Shown piece after piece: positions 8,196 to 16,413 of a stretch of 64,000 nt of DNA. A program made the translations under genes and the position numbers. The first letter of the stretch is position 1. Every line of letters starts with the position of its first letter. The notes under the pieces were generated by a model. The model did no database searches and was not told the origin of the DNA. It worked only from the letters and a program-made list of their open reading frames with translations. The stretch comes from Paenibacillus sp. 37 (GTDB lineage Bacteria > Bacillota > Bacilli > Paenibacillales > Paenibacillaceae), in contig NZ_CP043761.1 of assembly GCF_008386395.1 (NCBI RefSeq), forward strand, positions 2,232,001 to 2,296,000, written 5' to 3'.

Positions 8196-8216
8196 AAGTG
8201 GATATTTCCTAAAGAT

Positions 8217-8288
8217 AAAACTCCGATGGAACACGATCTCACGCTTTTATGTTTGTGAGGGGGATCGTGATTCTGTTCGGAGTTTTCT
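8217..8288. terminator. Terminator of the O-methyltransferase gene
   Basis: AAAACTCCGA (8217-8226) pairs with TCGGAGTTTT (8277-8286), and an inner CACGATC/GATCGTG stem extends the hairpin. The T-run favours the plus strand. Confidence 0.75.
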
Positions 8289-8292
8289 AAAA

Positions 8293-8358
8293 ACACACAA
8301 AGAAAGAGATGACAACATTTTGAAGGACAGAAAATGTGTCGTCTCTTTCTTTGTGTTT
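8293..8358 (-). terminator. Very long terminator hairpin downstream of the asparaginase gene
   Basis: Arms of about 26 bases (8295-8321 and 8331-8356) pair with one wobble and one bulged base around a ten-base loop. On the minus strand the stem is followed by GTGTTTTTAG. It lies between two convergent genes, just after the first hairpin. Confidence 0.75.
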
Positions 8359-8383
8359 ACAGATATCTTTGTAGTAGTTCTAT

Positions 8384-9595
8384 TTATACTTCAGGTGTTC
8401 CGTACGTTTCGAACCATTTTTTGATGGTGTCAAAATCATCACTGAAGGACAAGCCCAGCATCAATAATACACGAGCTTGTTGTGGACTCAGGTTGTCACC
8501 TGCAATGATGCCTTTGCCGCCGCCGTATACACTTCCCGAACCCGTCCGAGTGGTGGTGACAAAGATAACACCTTCTTCAATGGCTTTGGTACGAGCTTGT
8601 CCCATAGCTCTGGAGATACCGCCAGCTCCGGTACCGGAAGTCACGATTCCTTTGGCACCGCTGCTCACGAATCCTTCAATGGCTCCGCCGCCAGCTTCTT
8701 GATATGAGATCGCAATTTCTACTTTGGCCAGATCTGCCTTTGTAATTTTACTTAGATCAAATACGGGCTTTGCTGTGCCTTCAGGTTTCAACGCACGTGC
8801 AGGAGCGCGGTAGATTCGAATGTTTTCTTCATCAATATATCCTACAGCACCGAGCATCGGCGTTTCAAACGTATCTGTCCGATAATCATTTGTCTTGGTT
8901 ACACCACGAGCAAGCTGGATTGTGTCATTCAACATGAGTACAGTGCCGAATGAAGTGGTACGACCACTGCCTGCAAGTTTGATTGCGTTGTACAGATTGG
9001 CTTGAGCGTCAGAACCGATGACAGTCCATGGACGCATGGAGCCTGTGATGACGACTGGTTTGTCACTCTGAACCGTCATATCGAGGAAATAAGCGATTTC
9101 TTCCATTGTATCTGTACCCGTGGTAACGACAACACTGTCATACATTGCCAGAGCTTTGTCTACCGTCTGCGACAAGTCATAGAGGTCGGTCATGCTATAG
9201 GAACCTGAACCTGAATTTCCGAACTGGAGTGTGCTAACATCAGCAATCTTCTGTTTATCCGGTAAGGCGTCTACCATCTCTCCAATCGGAAGTGTGCCTG
9301 CCTTGTAATTCTGGAAGCTGGTGGCATCCTCGGATTGTCCGGCAATCGTTCCGCCAGTTCCGATTACCAATACATTAGGTAGTGCAGATTGCTTGGAAGA
9401 GTCTGGTATTGCGGGAATGGAAGTATTGCGAGCTGGGGTAGTGGTTGCTGTCTGAACAGCACCTGTTGTGCCTTTCACCTCTACCGTAGCTGCGTGCGCG
9501 GCGTAGGTTCCAATGGGGGACAACGAGATGGTTAATGCTGTTAAAGCTGCGGTACTCCATACAGCCCAGGGACGAAGATTGGATGTTTTACTCAT
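8384..9595 (-). CDS. ansZ: Secreted type II L-asparaginase, AnsZ-like
   Basis: The 403-residue enzyme hydrolyses asparagine to aspartate and ammonia. It starts with a signal peptide (positive start, hydrophobic segment, A-x-A near residue 38). The two asparaginase signatures are GTGGTIAG with its catalytic Thr (about residue 83) and TTGTDTMEE with the second Thr-Asp pair (about 162-169). The ATG at 9595 has AAGGAGAG before it; a GTG three codons upstream is less likely. B. subtilis ansZ is under nitrogen control through TnrA, and a near-consensus GlnR/TnrA box lies at 9678-9694. Secretion and regulation suggest scavenging of external asparagine for nitrogen. Confidence 0.92.
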   Translation of the reverse strand: MSKTSNLRPWAVWSTAALTALTISLSPIGTYAAHAATVEVKGTTGAVQTATTTPARNTSIPAIPDSSKQSALPNVLVIGTGGTIAGQSEDATSFQNYKAGTLPIGEMVDALPDKQKIADVSTLQFGNSGSGSYSMTDLYDLSQTVDKALAMYDSVVVTTGTDTMEEIAYFLDMTVQSDKPVVITGSMRPWTVIGSDAQANLYNAIKLAGSGRTTSFGTVLMLNDTIQLARGVTKTNDYRTDTFETPMLGAVGYIDEENIRIYRAPARALKPEGTAKPVFDLSKITKADLAKVEIAISYQEAGGGAIEGFVSSGAKGIVTSGTGAGGISRAMGQARTKAIEEGVIFVTTTRTGSGSVYGGGKGIIAGDNLSPQQARVLLMLGLSFSDDFDTIKKWFETYGTPEV

Positions 9596-10081
9596 GAATA
9601 GCACTCTCCTTCAAGTAAGTGTGATGTTAAGTTTGTTAAGAAGAATATGTATACCATTTCAAATTGATTGTATTTCATGTTAAGTAATATGACAAACTTA
9701 GATAATGGTAGAGTAATCGGTTACATTCGTAGATAATGAGAGTAAAATGATTATTTATGAGGAATTACGAAAGAATATTCATTCTGATAGAGATATATAA
9801 GAGCTGGTTTTAGGAGTTTTGAAGAGAAATATGCCTTCGTTGTGTTATTTAATATTACATATTGAGTCTTTTGTCCTGATAAAATGAAGCATTTTAATAA
9901 AAGAATGTCGAATTGGGACGCATATCAGAAGTAGGTAACAGAATAAGAGGATGATAGTAACGCATATTAGGTAATGGGGATCAATTACGGTCTAAAGAGT
10001 GGTTTCGTTATAGAGTTATGTTTATAATAGGGGTGATTAACATATGTAAATAAATATATAATATTGATTGGAGGAGAAACG
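9596..10081. other. AT-rich intergenic region between divergent asparaginase and P450 genes
   Basis: About 485 bp without a convincing ORF. It contains the asparaginase leader and its nitrogen box on the left. On the right, TTTATAATAG (10021-10030) and ATATATAATATT (10053-10064) are possible -10 elements for the P450 gene. No terminator or repeat was seen in the middle. Confidence 0.6.
9649..9694 (-). promoter_or_regulatory. GlnR/TnrA box and -10 region of the asparaginase gene
   Basis: TGTTA-AGTAATA-TGACA at 9678-9694 matches TGTNA-N7-TNACA exactly and differs at one position from the fuller TnrA consensus. A minus-strand TATACA at 9654-9649 would place the box centre about 45 bases upstream of the start point, where nitrogen activators usually bind. 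Paenibacillus is thought to use GlnR in this role. Confidence 0.65.
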
Positions 10082-11284
10082 ATGAAACAGGCACCGAGAA
10101 AGTATGCAAATTACATTCCGATTCGGGAACTGGAGACTTTGGAAGAGAGGTTACTTCCCTTCAAGGTGTATGCAGAACTTCGTGATAACACTCCAGTCCG
10201 ATATGATGAGCATCGAGAATGTTGGGATGTTTTCGGGTATGAAGATGTGAAGTACGTTCTGAAAAATCCCAAACTGTTCTCTTCTGCACGTGATCGTGCC
10301 AATACGAGCATGTTGACGACAGACCCTCCCAAACACAAACAGCTGCGTGATCTGGTGAACCAGGCGTTTACACCCAAGGCAATTGAAGCATTGGCTCCGC
10401 GTATTCAGGAAATCACAGATGAGTTAATTGCTCCACACCTGTCAGAAGGACATATGGAACTTATTGATGACCTTGCAACACCATTGCCCGTCATTGTCAT
10501 TGCGGAATTGATCGGAGTCCCTGCGGCGGATCGTCAAAAGTTCAAAGACTGGTCTGATGTATTGGTGAAAGGCGCACGTGACGATAGTGAGCAGGCCTTC
10601 CAGGAGTTATTGGAGGAGAAAAAAAGAAATATGCAGGAGTTGCATATCTATTTCACTGGCATTATGGAAGAACGTCGGTTGCAGCCAGAGGATGATCTGA
10701 TCTCATTACTGCTTGCTGCGGAGATTGATGGTCAGAAATTGACTGCAGATGAAGTGGTAGGCTTCTGTATTCTTCTACTTGCTGCCGGTAATGAAACAAC
10801 AACCAACCTGATTACCAATGCGGTTCGTATCCTATCCGAACAACCTGAGCTACAACAGGAGTTGCGCGAACATCCTGAACGGATTACTTCTGCGATTGAA
10901 GAGACGCTGCGATATTATCCGCCAATTGTCGCGATTGGGCGGGTCGCCAAGGAAACTGTAGAGTTGAATGGTCAGACGATTCAAGCTGGAGAGCAGGTGA
11001 TTTCCTGGGTTGGAGCTGCTAATCGGGACAGTGCCCAATTTGAACACCCGGAAGATTTCATCTCTGATCGCAAGCCGAACAGACATATGGGCTTTGGTTT
11101 TGGCATTCATTTTTGTTTGGGTGCACCACTCGCTCGATTGGAGGCAAGGGTAGTTCTTCATACATTGCTTCAGCACATGGGAAACATTCAACTTGTGCCG
11201 GGAACGGCTCTGGAACCGATACAAAGTGCTTTTGTATTTGGTGTGAAACATTATCCGATACAATTCAATCTAATAAATAAATGA
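10082..11284 (+). CDS. Cytochrome P450 (bacterial CYP107-like class)
   Basis: A 400-residue soluble haem monooxygenase. Diagnostic motifs are the oxygen-binding I-helix AAGNETTTN (about residue 240), the K-helix E-x-x-R in EETLRYYPP, and the haem loop FGFGIHFCLG (338-347) with axial Cys345. The start is ATG 10082 after GGAGGAG; an in-frame TTG upstream overlaps that site. No ferredoxin or reductase gene is adjacent, so electrons must come from elsewhere; the [4Fe-4S] ferredoxin at 59.2 kb is one possible donor. It is monocistronic and not in a recognisable biosynthetic cluster. The substrate is unknown. Confidence 0.93.
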   Translation: MKQAPRKYANYIPIRELETLEERLLPFKVYAELRDNTPVRYDEHRECWDVFGYEDVKYVLKNPKLFSSARDRANTSMLTTDPPKHKQLRDLVNQAFTPKAIEALAPRIQEITDELIAPHLSEGHMELIDDLATPLPVIVIAELIGVPAADRQKFKDWSDVLVKGARDDSEQAFQELLEEKKRNMQELHIYFTGIMEERRLQPEDDLISLLLAAEIDGQKLTADEVVGFCILLLAAGNETTTNLITNAVRILSEQPELQQELREHPERITSAIEETLRYYPPIVAIGRVAKETVELNGQTIQAGEQVISWVGAANRDSAQFEHPEDFISDRKPNRHMGFGFGIHFCLGAPLARLEARVVLHTLLQHMGNIQLVPGTALEPIQSAFVFGVKHYPIQFNLINK

Positions 11285-11303
11285 TGAATGGCGCATGAAT
11301 GAC

Positions 11304-11346
11304 AAAAGCCGCTCTCAGGCCAATTAGGCGCTGGAAGCGGCTTTTT
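11304..11346. terminator. Bidirectional terminator between convergent P450 and MFS genes
   Basis: AAAAGCCGCT (11304-11313) pairs with AGCGGCTTTTT (11336-11346). T-runs are present in both directions. Confidence 0.8.
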
Positions 11347-11384
11347 CAAATGGAAAAGTAAGATGGACTAAAATGGATAGGGAA

Positions 11385-12596
11385 TCAGGATTCCCGAATA
11401 GAAGCAGGTTTGTTATACAATTTGAATCGGACCCAAACCATATTAAGCAGCAGCAGTCCGCCAGAGACGATAAACAGACCTTCGATCCCGATGAATCCTG
11501 CCATAAAACCTCCAATGATCGCTCCAAGCATGTTGCCTAACGCAAGGGTACTCGTATTAAAACTGAATGCACGGCTGATCATGCTATCGGATGTATAGGA
11601 ACGGATCAAGGCATTAACGCTCGGAAGCAGGCCACCCATGAATACACCCATCATGAAACGAACAACAATGAGCTGCCACACGGTCTGAACAAATGCCTGC
11701 GGAATAAGCATGAGTCCTGTTCCAATGAGTGAGAACGTAAGTACCTTGTGAGGACCAATCCGGTCACTCAGCTTCCCGAGAATCGGAGACATAGCCATAT
11801 TGGATAGTCCCGTAACTGCACCGACCATTCCTGCCCAGAAGGCCACATTTACATCCGAAGCATGCAATTTTTGCACATACAGCGGCAAGAGTGACATGGG
11901 GCTGATCATTGCAAACTGCAACAGGAACGTCACAGCAAACAGTGCGGGCAGTTGAGGTGACTTGTTCAATTCCTTCAGACCGGACAATACGGATTGTGCC
12001 GGCAGTTTGGCTGCTTCTTGACGGTCAAACTTCTCTCTCACCAGGAACATGGCGAGCATGGAAGCAACAAAGATCAGTCCACCTGTAATGTAGAAAATGG
12101 GGCGGAAGCCTACCGCATCCGCTAACAAGCCACCAATGAGTGGACCCAGAATTGTGCCGGCAACCTGCCCGGACTGACTGATTCCCATAGCGAAACCCAT
12201 GCGGTCTTTCGGCGTGGTACCCGATATCAGTGCAACAGCCGCAGGATTGAACCCGGAGATTGTACCGTTAAGCAAACGCAATAAGAGAAGCTGCCAGGGA
12301 TTCTGTGCCAGACCCATAAGGGCAATTACGATGGCCATCCCGAATCCCGAACGAAGCAGCATAACTTTACGACCATACTTGTCCGATAACTTACCCCACA
12401 GCGGTTGAAACAAAAATGAGGTGAGGAAATTGGCTGCAAAAATAAATCCCGCCCAAATGCCAATTTCATGTTCGCCAACAACGCCAAGATCTCTTGCGAG
12501 ATAAAGAGACAAAAATGGGGTAATCATGGTCATGCCCGAATTGACCAAAAATTGTCCGAACCAAAGCACAATGAGGTTTACTTTCCACGTTTTCAA
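11385..12596 (-). CDS. MFS multidrug efflux transporter, MdtG/TetA-like
   Basis: A 403-residue proton-driven exporter with about 12 membrane helices. The MFS motif A is seen in GKLSDKYGRKVMLLRS (about residues 70-85) and again, weaker, as GKLSDRIGPHKVL in the second half. Motif C (GPLIGGLLAD in helix 5) marks drug-proton antiporters. The start chosen is TTG 12596 with AAAGGAAGTG before it, giving MKTWKVNLIVLWFGQFL. The longer TTG at 12638 has no ribosome binding site. A minus-strand TATAAT lies near 12655. The substrate is unknown. Confidence 0.87.
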   Translation of the reverse strand: MKTWKVNLIVLWFGQFLVNSGMTMITPFLSLYLARDLGVVGEHEIGIWAGFIFAANFLTSFLFQPLWGKLSDKYGRKVMLLRSGFGMAIVIALMGLAQNPWQLLLLRLLNGTISGFNPAAVALISGTTPKDRMGFAMGISQSGQVAGTILGPLIGGLLADAVGFRPIFYITGGLIFVASMLAMFLVREKFDRQEAAKLPAQSVLSGLKELNKSPQLPALFAVTFLLQFAMISPMSLLPLYVQKLHASDVNVAFWAGMVGAVTGLSNMAMSPILGKLSDRIGPHKVLTFSLIGTGLMLIPQAFVQTVWQLIVVRFMMGVFMGGLLPSVNALIRSYTSDSMISRAFSFNTSTLALGNMLGAIIGGFMAGFIGIEGLFIVSGGLLLLNMVWVRFKLYNKPASIRES

Positions 12597-12733
12597 AGTG
12601 CTTTCACTTCCTTTCAAAGATATTTCTGTAATTCTCAAAAAAACACCATTCTTTCATTATAACATAATTGGCATATGAGGGATGGGTGTAAGGAATGTCA
12701 TAGTATTGTCACGTAGAACGCATCTGCATGTGG

Positions 12734-12762
12734 TTGTTACGGCTGTTTAAAAAGGGCATAAT
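12734..12762 (+). promoter_or_regulatory. Promoter of the hem operon
   Basis: TTGTTA (12734-12739), a 17-base spacer and CATAAT (12757-12762) give a plausible sigma-A promoter about 32 bases before the hemE start codon. Confidence 0.5.
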
Positions 12763-12800
12763 GGTAATTATGAGTCCAAAAACTATTGGAGGCTTCTTAC

Positions 12801-13865
12801 ATGAGCTATAATGATCGACTGATTCGGGCAAGTTTCAAACAACAGGTAGACCGTGTCCCGGTATGGTACATGCGTCAAGCTGGACGTTACGATCCTGAAT
12901 ATCGCAAAATTAAAGAAAAGTACTCCTTGCTAGAAATCTGCAAACAACCCGAGCTGGCGGCTGAAGTTACACTTATGCCGGTACGCAAACTTGGTGTAGA
13001 TGCGGCTATTTTGTATTCCGATATTATGAATCCGGTTGCCTCTCTGGGCATTGATTTTGACATTGTAAAAAATATTGGTCCAGTTATTGATAATCCTATT
13101 CGGTCTGCTGCAGATGTGGATCGGCTACGTCCCATCGACGTAGAAGGAGATCTGTCACATATTCTGGAAACCATTCGAATTCTGGATAAGGAGCTTGATG
13201 TGCCTCTTATTACGTTTGCGGGCGCACCATTCACGATTGCGAGTTATCTGATTGAAGGCCGACCTTCGAAAGGTTATATCCGCACCAAAACGATGATGTA
13301 CAGCGAGCCTGAGGTGTGGCACAAGCTGATGCAGAAGCTTGGTGATATGGTTATTACATATGTCCGTGCGCATATTGCGAATGGCGGTAAGGCATTTCAG
13401 TTGTTTGACAGCTGGGTTGGAGCACTTTCTCCCAAAGACTTCAGAACATATGTGTTGCCTACGATTACCCGTATCTTTACCGAATTATCGGATTTGAATG
13501 TACCGAAGATTTATTTCCCTGGTGTTGCATCCGGTGAGTTGTTGCCAGCACTGCATAATCTGCAAGCCGATGTGATTGGACTGGACTGGAGAGTATCCAT
13601 TTCGGAAGGGCGTCAACGTCTTGGTGGCAAGTTTGCAGTACAGGGTAACCTGGACCCATATTTGCTGACTGCCCCAATGGAACTGATTAAAGAGCAAGCC
13701 AAAGTGATTATTGACGAAGGAATCAAGGAGCCGGGATATATTTTCAACCTCGGACACGGATTATTTCCTGAAGCATCGCTAGAGAAGCTCAGAGAACTAA
13801 CGGCGTATATTCATGAATATTCTGCCGAAGCAATGAAGACTGGAGTGACGGTAACCAATGACTAA
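12801..13865 (+). CDS. hemE: Uroporphyrinogen III decarboxylase
   Basis: The 354-residue enzyme decarboxylates the four acetate side chains of uroporphyrinogen III to give coproporphyrinogen III, cofactor-free, in the cytosol. The signature RVPVWYMRQAGRYDPEYR (residues 18-35) holds the substrate-binding arginines, and GAPFTIASYLIEG and FQLFDSWVGALSP are typical. The ATG at 12801 follows GGAGG; the in-frame ATG 15 bases earlier overlaps that site. It is the first gene of hemE-hemH-hemY and overlaps hemH by 8 bp, which indicates translational coupling. Confidence 0.96.
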   Translation: MSYNDRLIRASFKQQVDRVPVWYMRQAGRYDPEYRKIKEKYSLLEICKQPELAAEVTLMPVRKLGVDAAILYSDIMNPVASLGIDFDIVKNIGPVIDNPIRSAADVDRLRPIDVEGDLSHILETIRILDKELDVPLITFAGAPFTIASYLIEGRPSKGYIRTKTMMYSEPEVWHKLMQKLGDMVITYVRAHIANGGKAFQLFDSWVGALSPKDFRTYVLPTITRIFTELSDLNVPKIYFPGVASGELLPALHNLQADVIGLDWRVSISEGRQRLGGKFAVQGNLDPYLLTAPMELIKEQAKVIIDEGIKEPGYIFNLGHGLFPEASLEKLRELTAYIHEYSAEAMKTGVTVTND

Positions 13866-14808
13866 TACTGTAGGTGTACTGGTGATGTCGTATGGCACAC
13901 CAGAAAATATGGAGAGTGTTGAAGCGTATTACACACATATCCGCAGAGGACGTCCGCCTGAACCGGAGCAATTGAAGGAACTGACGGATCGTTATGAAGC
14001 GATTGTTGGCGGTGTGTTCCCCCTTCGGGAGAACACAGACAATCAGGTCAAGGCCCTTCAAGAGACATTAAACCGCGATGAGCGTGGCACTGATGTGGAA
14101 TTCCGTTGTTATCAAGGACTGAAGCATGCTTATCCGTTTATTGAGGATGGCGTGGAGCAGATGGCGAAGGATGGAATTCAGACAGCGATTGGTATTGTAC
14201 TGGCTCCTCACTTTTCCACGATGAGTGTAGGCAGTTATATCAAACGTGCGCGTGAAAAAGCAGAAGAGCTGGGCGTTCATATGTCCTTTATTGAGAGTTA
14301 TCATCTGCATCCGAAGTTAATCCAGGCGTTGTCCACACGTGTCAGTGCCAAGTTGGATGCGTTCGAAGAAGCTGGAGCAAAACGCGGAGATGTGAAGGTG
14401 TTGTTTAGTGCGCACAGTCTGCCGGCACGTATTGTGGAGATGGGTGATCCATACCCGCAACAATTGCTGGAAACTTCGGAAGTGATTGCCTCACGTGTAG
14501 GCATAACCAATTGGCAATTTACGTGGCAGAGTGCCGGACGAACAGCTGAGCCTTGGCTTGGACCGGATATTCTGGATACGTTACAGGAGCTTTCTCGTGA
14601 ACAGGTAGAGGATGTACTTGTGGCACCAATCGGGTTTGTCTCGGATCATCTCGAAGTACTCTATGATCTCGATATTGAGGCCAAATCGATTGCCAAAGAA
14701 ATTGATATGCGCCTGATGCGTATTGATTCTCTCAATAGCGATCCTCTATACATGGAGACATTAAGCGACGTTATTATAAGCCAATGGCAGCAAGGGTCGG
14801 ATGAGTAA
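13858..14808 (+). CDS. hemH: Coproporphyrin III ferrochelatase (HemH/CpfC)
   Basis: The 316-residue soluble enzyme inserts Fe2+ into the porphyrin. Metal and proton residues are visible as His in FSAHSLPARI and Glu in QSAGRTAEPWLGPD, matching B. subtilis HemH His183 and Glu264. In Gram-positive bacteria the substrate is coproporphyrin III rather than protoporphyrin IX, as in the coproporphyrin-dependent haem pathway. This follows from family knowledge, since the sequence alone does not show it. It starts inside the end of hemE and overlaps hemY by one base (TAATG). Confidence 0.95.
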   Translation: MTNTVGVLVMSYGTPENMESVEAYYTHIRRGRPPEPEQLKELTDRYEAIVGGVFPLRENTDNQVKALQETLNRDERGTDVEFRCYQGLKHAYPFIEDGVEQMAKDGIQTAIGIVLAPHFSTMSVGSYIKRAREKAEELGVHMSFIESYHLHPKLIQALSTRVSAKLDAFEEAGAKRGDVKVLFSAHSLPARIVEMGDPYPQQLLETSEVIASRVGITNWQFTWQSAGRTAEPWLGPDILDTLQELSREQVEDVLVAPIGFVSDHLEVLYDLDIEAKSIAKEIDMRLMRIDSLNSDPLYMETLSDVIISQWQQGSDE

Positions 14809-16232
14809 TGGGTGATAAGAAACGCCGTGTTGTTGTCGTCGGCGGTGGCCTTACCGGCCTCAGCGCGGCATTTTATATCCGCAAGCATTACCGGGAAGCG
14901 GGCGTTGAACCCGTGATTACTTTGGTTGAGAAAAGTTCGTCCATGGGAGGCATGATTGAGACACTGCACCGGGATGGATTTGTGATTGAAAAAGGGCCCG
15001 ATTCCTTCCTGGCTCGCAAAACAGCAATGATTGATCTTGCCAAAGAATTGGAGATCGATCATGAGCTGGTCAGTCAGAATCCGGAGTCGAAGAAAACGTA
15101 TATCATGCAACGTGGCAAGCTTCATCCTATGCCAGCAGGACTTGTTCTCGGTATCCCGACAGAACTAAGACCATTCCTGAGAAGTGGTCTGGTCTCTCCG
15201 GCAGGCAAACTGCGGGCGTTGATGGATTTTGTCATCCCGCCACGTCGTACAACAGAGGATGAATCGCTCGGTTATATGATTGAACGTCGTCTTGGAGCAG
15301 AAGTGCTGGAGAACTTGACGGAACCACTGCTCGCAGGAATCTATGCAGGTGATATGCGGCGATTGAGCCTCCAGGCTACCTTCCCGCAGTTCGGCGAAGT
15401 AGAGCGCGATTACGGCAGCTTGATTCGGGGCATGATGACTGGCCGGAAACCGGCTGAGACGCATACCGGAACCAAACGGAGCGCTTTTCTGAACTTTCGT
15501 CAGGGACTGCAGAGTCTTGTTCATGCACTCGTCCATGAGTTGCAGGATGTGGATCAACGTCTGAACACCGCGGTGAAGTCACTGCAACGTCTTGATGGCA
15601 CGCAGACCAGATATCATGTTGAGCTGGAAAATGGTGAAATGCTTGAAGCGGATGATGTAGTGGTTACTGTGCCGACATATGTCGCGTCAGATCTGTTGAA
15701 GCCTCATGTGGATACAGCGGCACTGGATGCGATTAACTATGTATCTGTGGCCAATGTAGTGCTCGCTTTTGAGAAAAAAGAGGTGGAGCATGTATTCGAC
15801 GGATCGGGTTTCCTCGTTCCGCGGAAAGAGGGTCGGAATATTACGGCTTGTACGTGGACATCGACCAAATGGCTGCATACCAGCCCGGACGATAAAGTAC
15901 TGCTCCGCTGTTATGTCGGTCGCTCGGGTGACGAACAGAACGTAGAGCTTCCAGACGAAGCGTTGACGGATCTGGTTCTCAAAGATTTGAGAGAGACGAT
16001 GGGTATCGAAGCGGTGCCGATCTTCTCCGAGATTACAAGGCTTCGTAAATCCATGCCTCAGTATCCGGTGGGACACCTCCAACATATTGCTTCCCTGCGT
16101 GAGGAACTTGGCAGCAAGTTACCGGGTGTGTACATTGCAGGTGCAGGTTATGAGGGCGTAGGCTTGCCGGATTGCATCAAACAAGCGAAGGAAATGTCTA
16201 TTTTGGCAACACAGGCGCTTGTAGCAGATTAA
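14808..16232 (+). CDS. hemY: Coproporphyrinogen III oxidase (HemY/CgoX)
   Basis: A 474-residue FAD enzyme that oxidises coproporphyrinogen III to coproporphyrin III in the Gram-positive haem route; it was formerly called protoporphyrinogen oxidase. The N-terminal dinucleotide fold GGGLTGLSAAFYIRK (about residues 12-26) and the C-terminal FAD contact GAGYEGVGLPDCI are clear. IEKGPDSFLARK is the family's substrate-site segment. It is coupled to hemH by a TAATG overlap, so three consecutive pathway steps are made from one message. A terminator follows. Confidence 0.94.
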   Translation: MGDKKRRVVVVGGGLTGLSAAFYIRKHYREAGVEPVITLVEKSSSMGGMIETLHRDGFVIEKGPDSFLARKTAMIDLAKELEIDHELVSQNPESKKTYIMQRGKLHPMPAGLVLGIPTELRPFLRSGLVSPAGKLRALMDFVIPPRRTTEDESLGYMIERRLGAEVLENLTEPLLAGIYAGDMRRLSLQATFPQFGEVERDYGSLIRGMMTGRKPAETHTGTKRSAFLNFRQGLQSLVHALVHELQDVDQRLNTAVKSLQRLDGTQTRYHVELENGEMLEADDVVVTVPTYVASDLLKPHVDTAALDAINYVSVANVVLAFEKKEVEHVFDGSGFLVPRKEGRNITACTWTSTKWLHTSPDDKVLLRCYVGRSGDEQNVELPDEALTDLVLKDLRETMGIEAVPIFSEITRLRKSMPQYPVGHLQHIASLREELGSKLPGVYIAGAGYEGVGLPDCIKQAKEMSILATQALVAD

Positions 16233-16244
16233 GTACAGCAAGAG

Positions 16245-16288
16245 AGCTGTCTCACCGTAGAATTATCTACTGGAGAGATGGCTTTTTT
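16245..16288 (+). terminator. Terminator of the hem operon
   Basis: AGCTGTCTCACC (16245-16256) pairs imperfectly with GGAGAGATGGCT (16272-16283), followed by six T residues. Confidence 0.65.
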
Positions 16289-16413
16289 CATATGAAGATC
16301 TAGAAGCTAAGCGAGTTAATCCCCTTTCAATCGATGCAGTTCCAAGGAAAGATGGAAATCCAGAATATGCCTGATATAATGGTATGTATGGCTGTGAAGA
16401 AGAGGAGTTGCTT

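Noticed and set aside
10082..11284. Cytochrome P450 as part of a natural-product gene cluster
   Set aside because: Neighbours are an asparaginase and a divergently organised MFS pump separated by terminators; no biosynthetic core gene is present.
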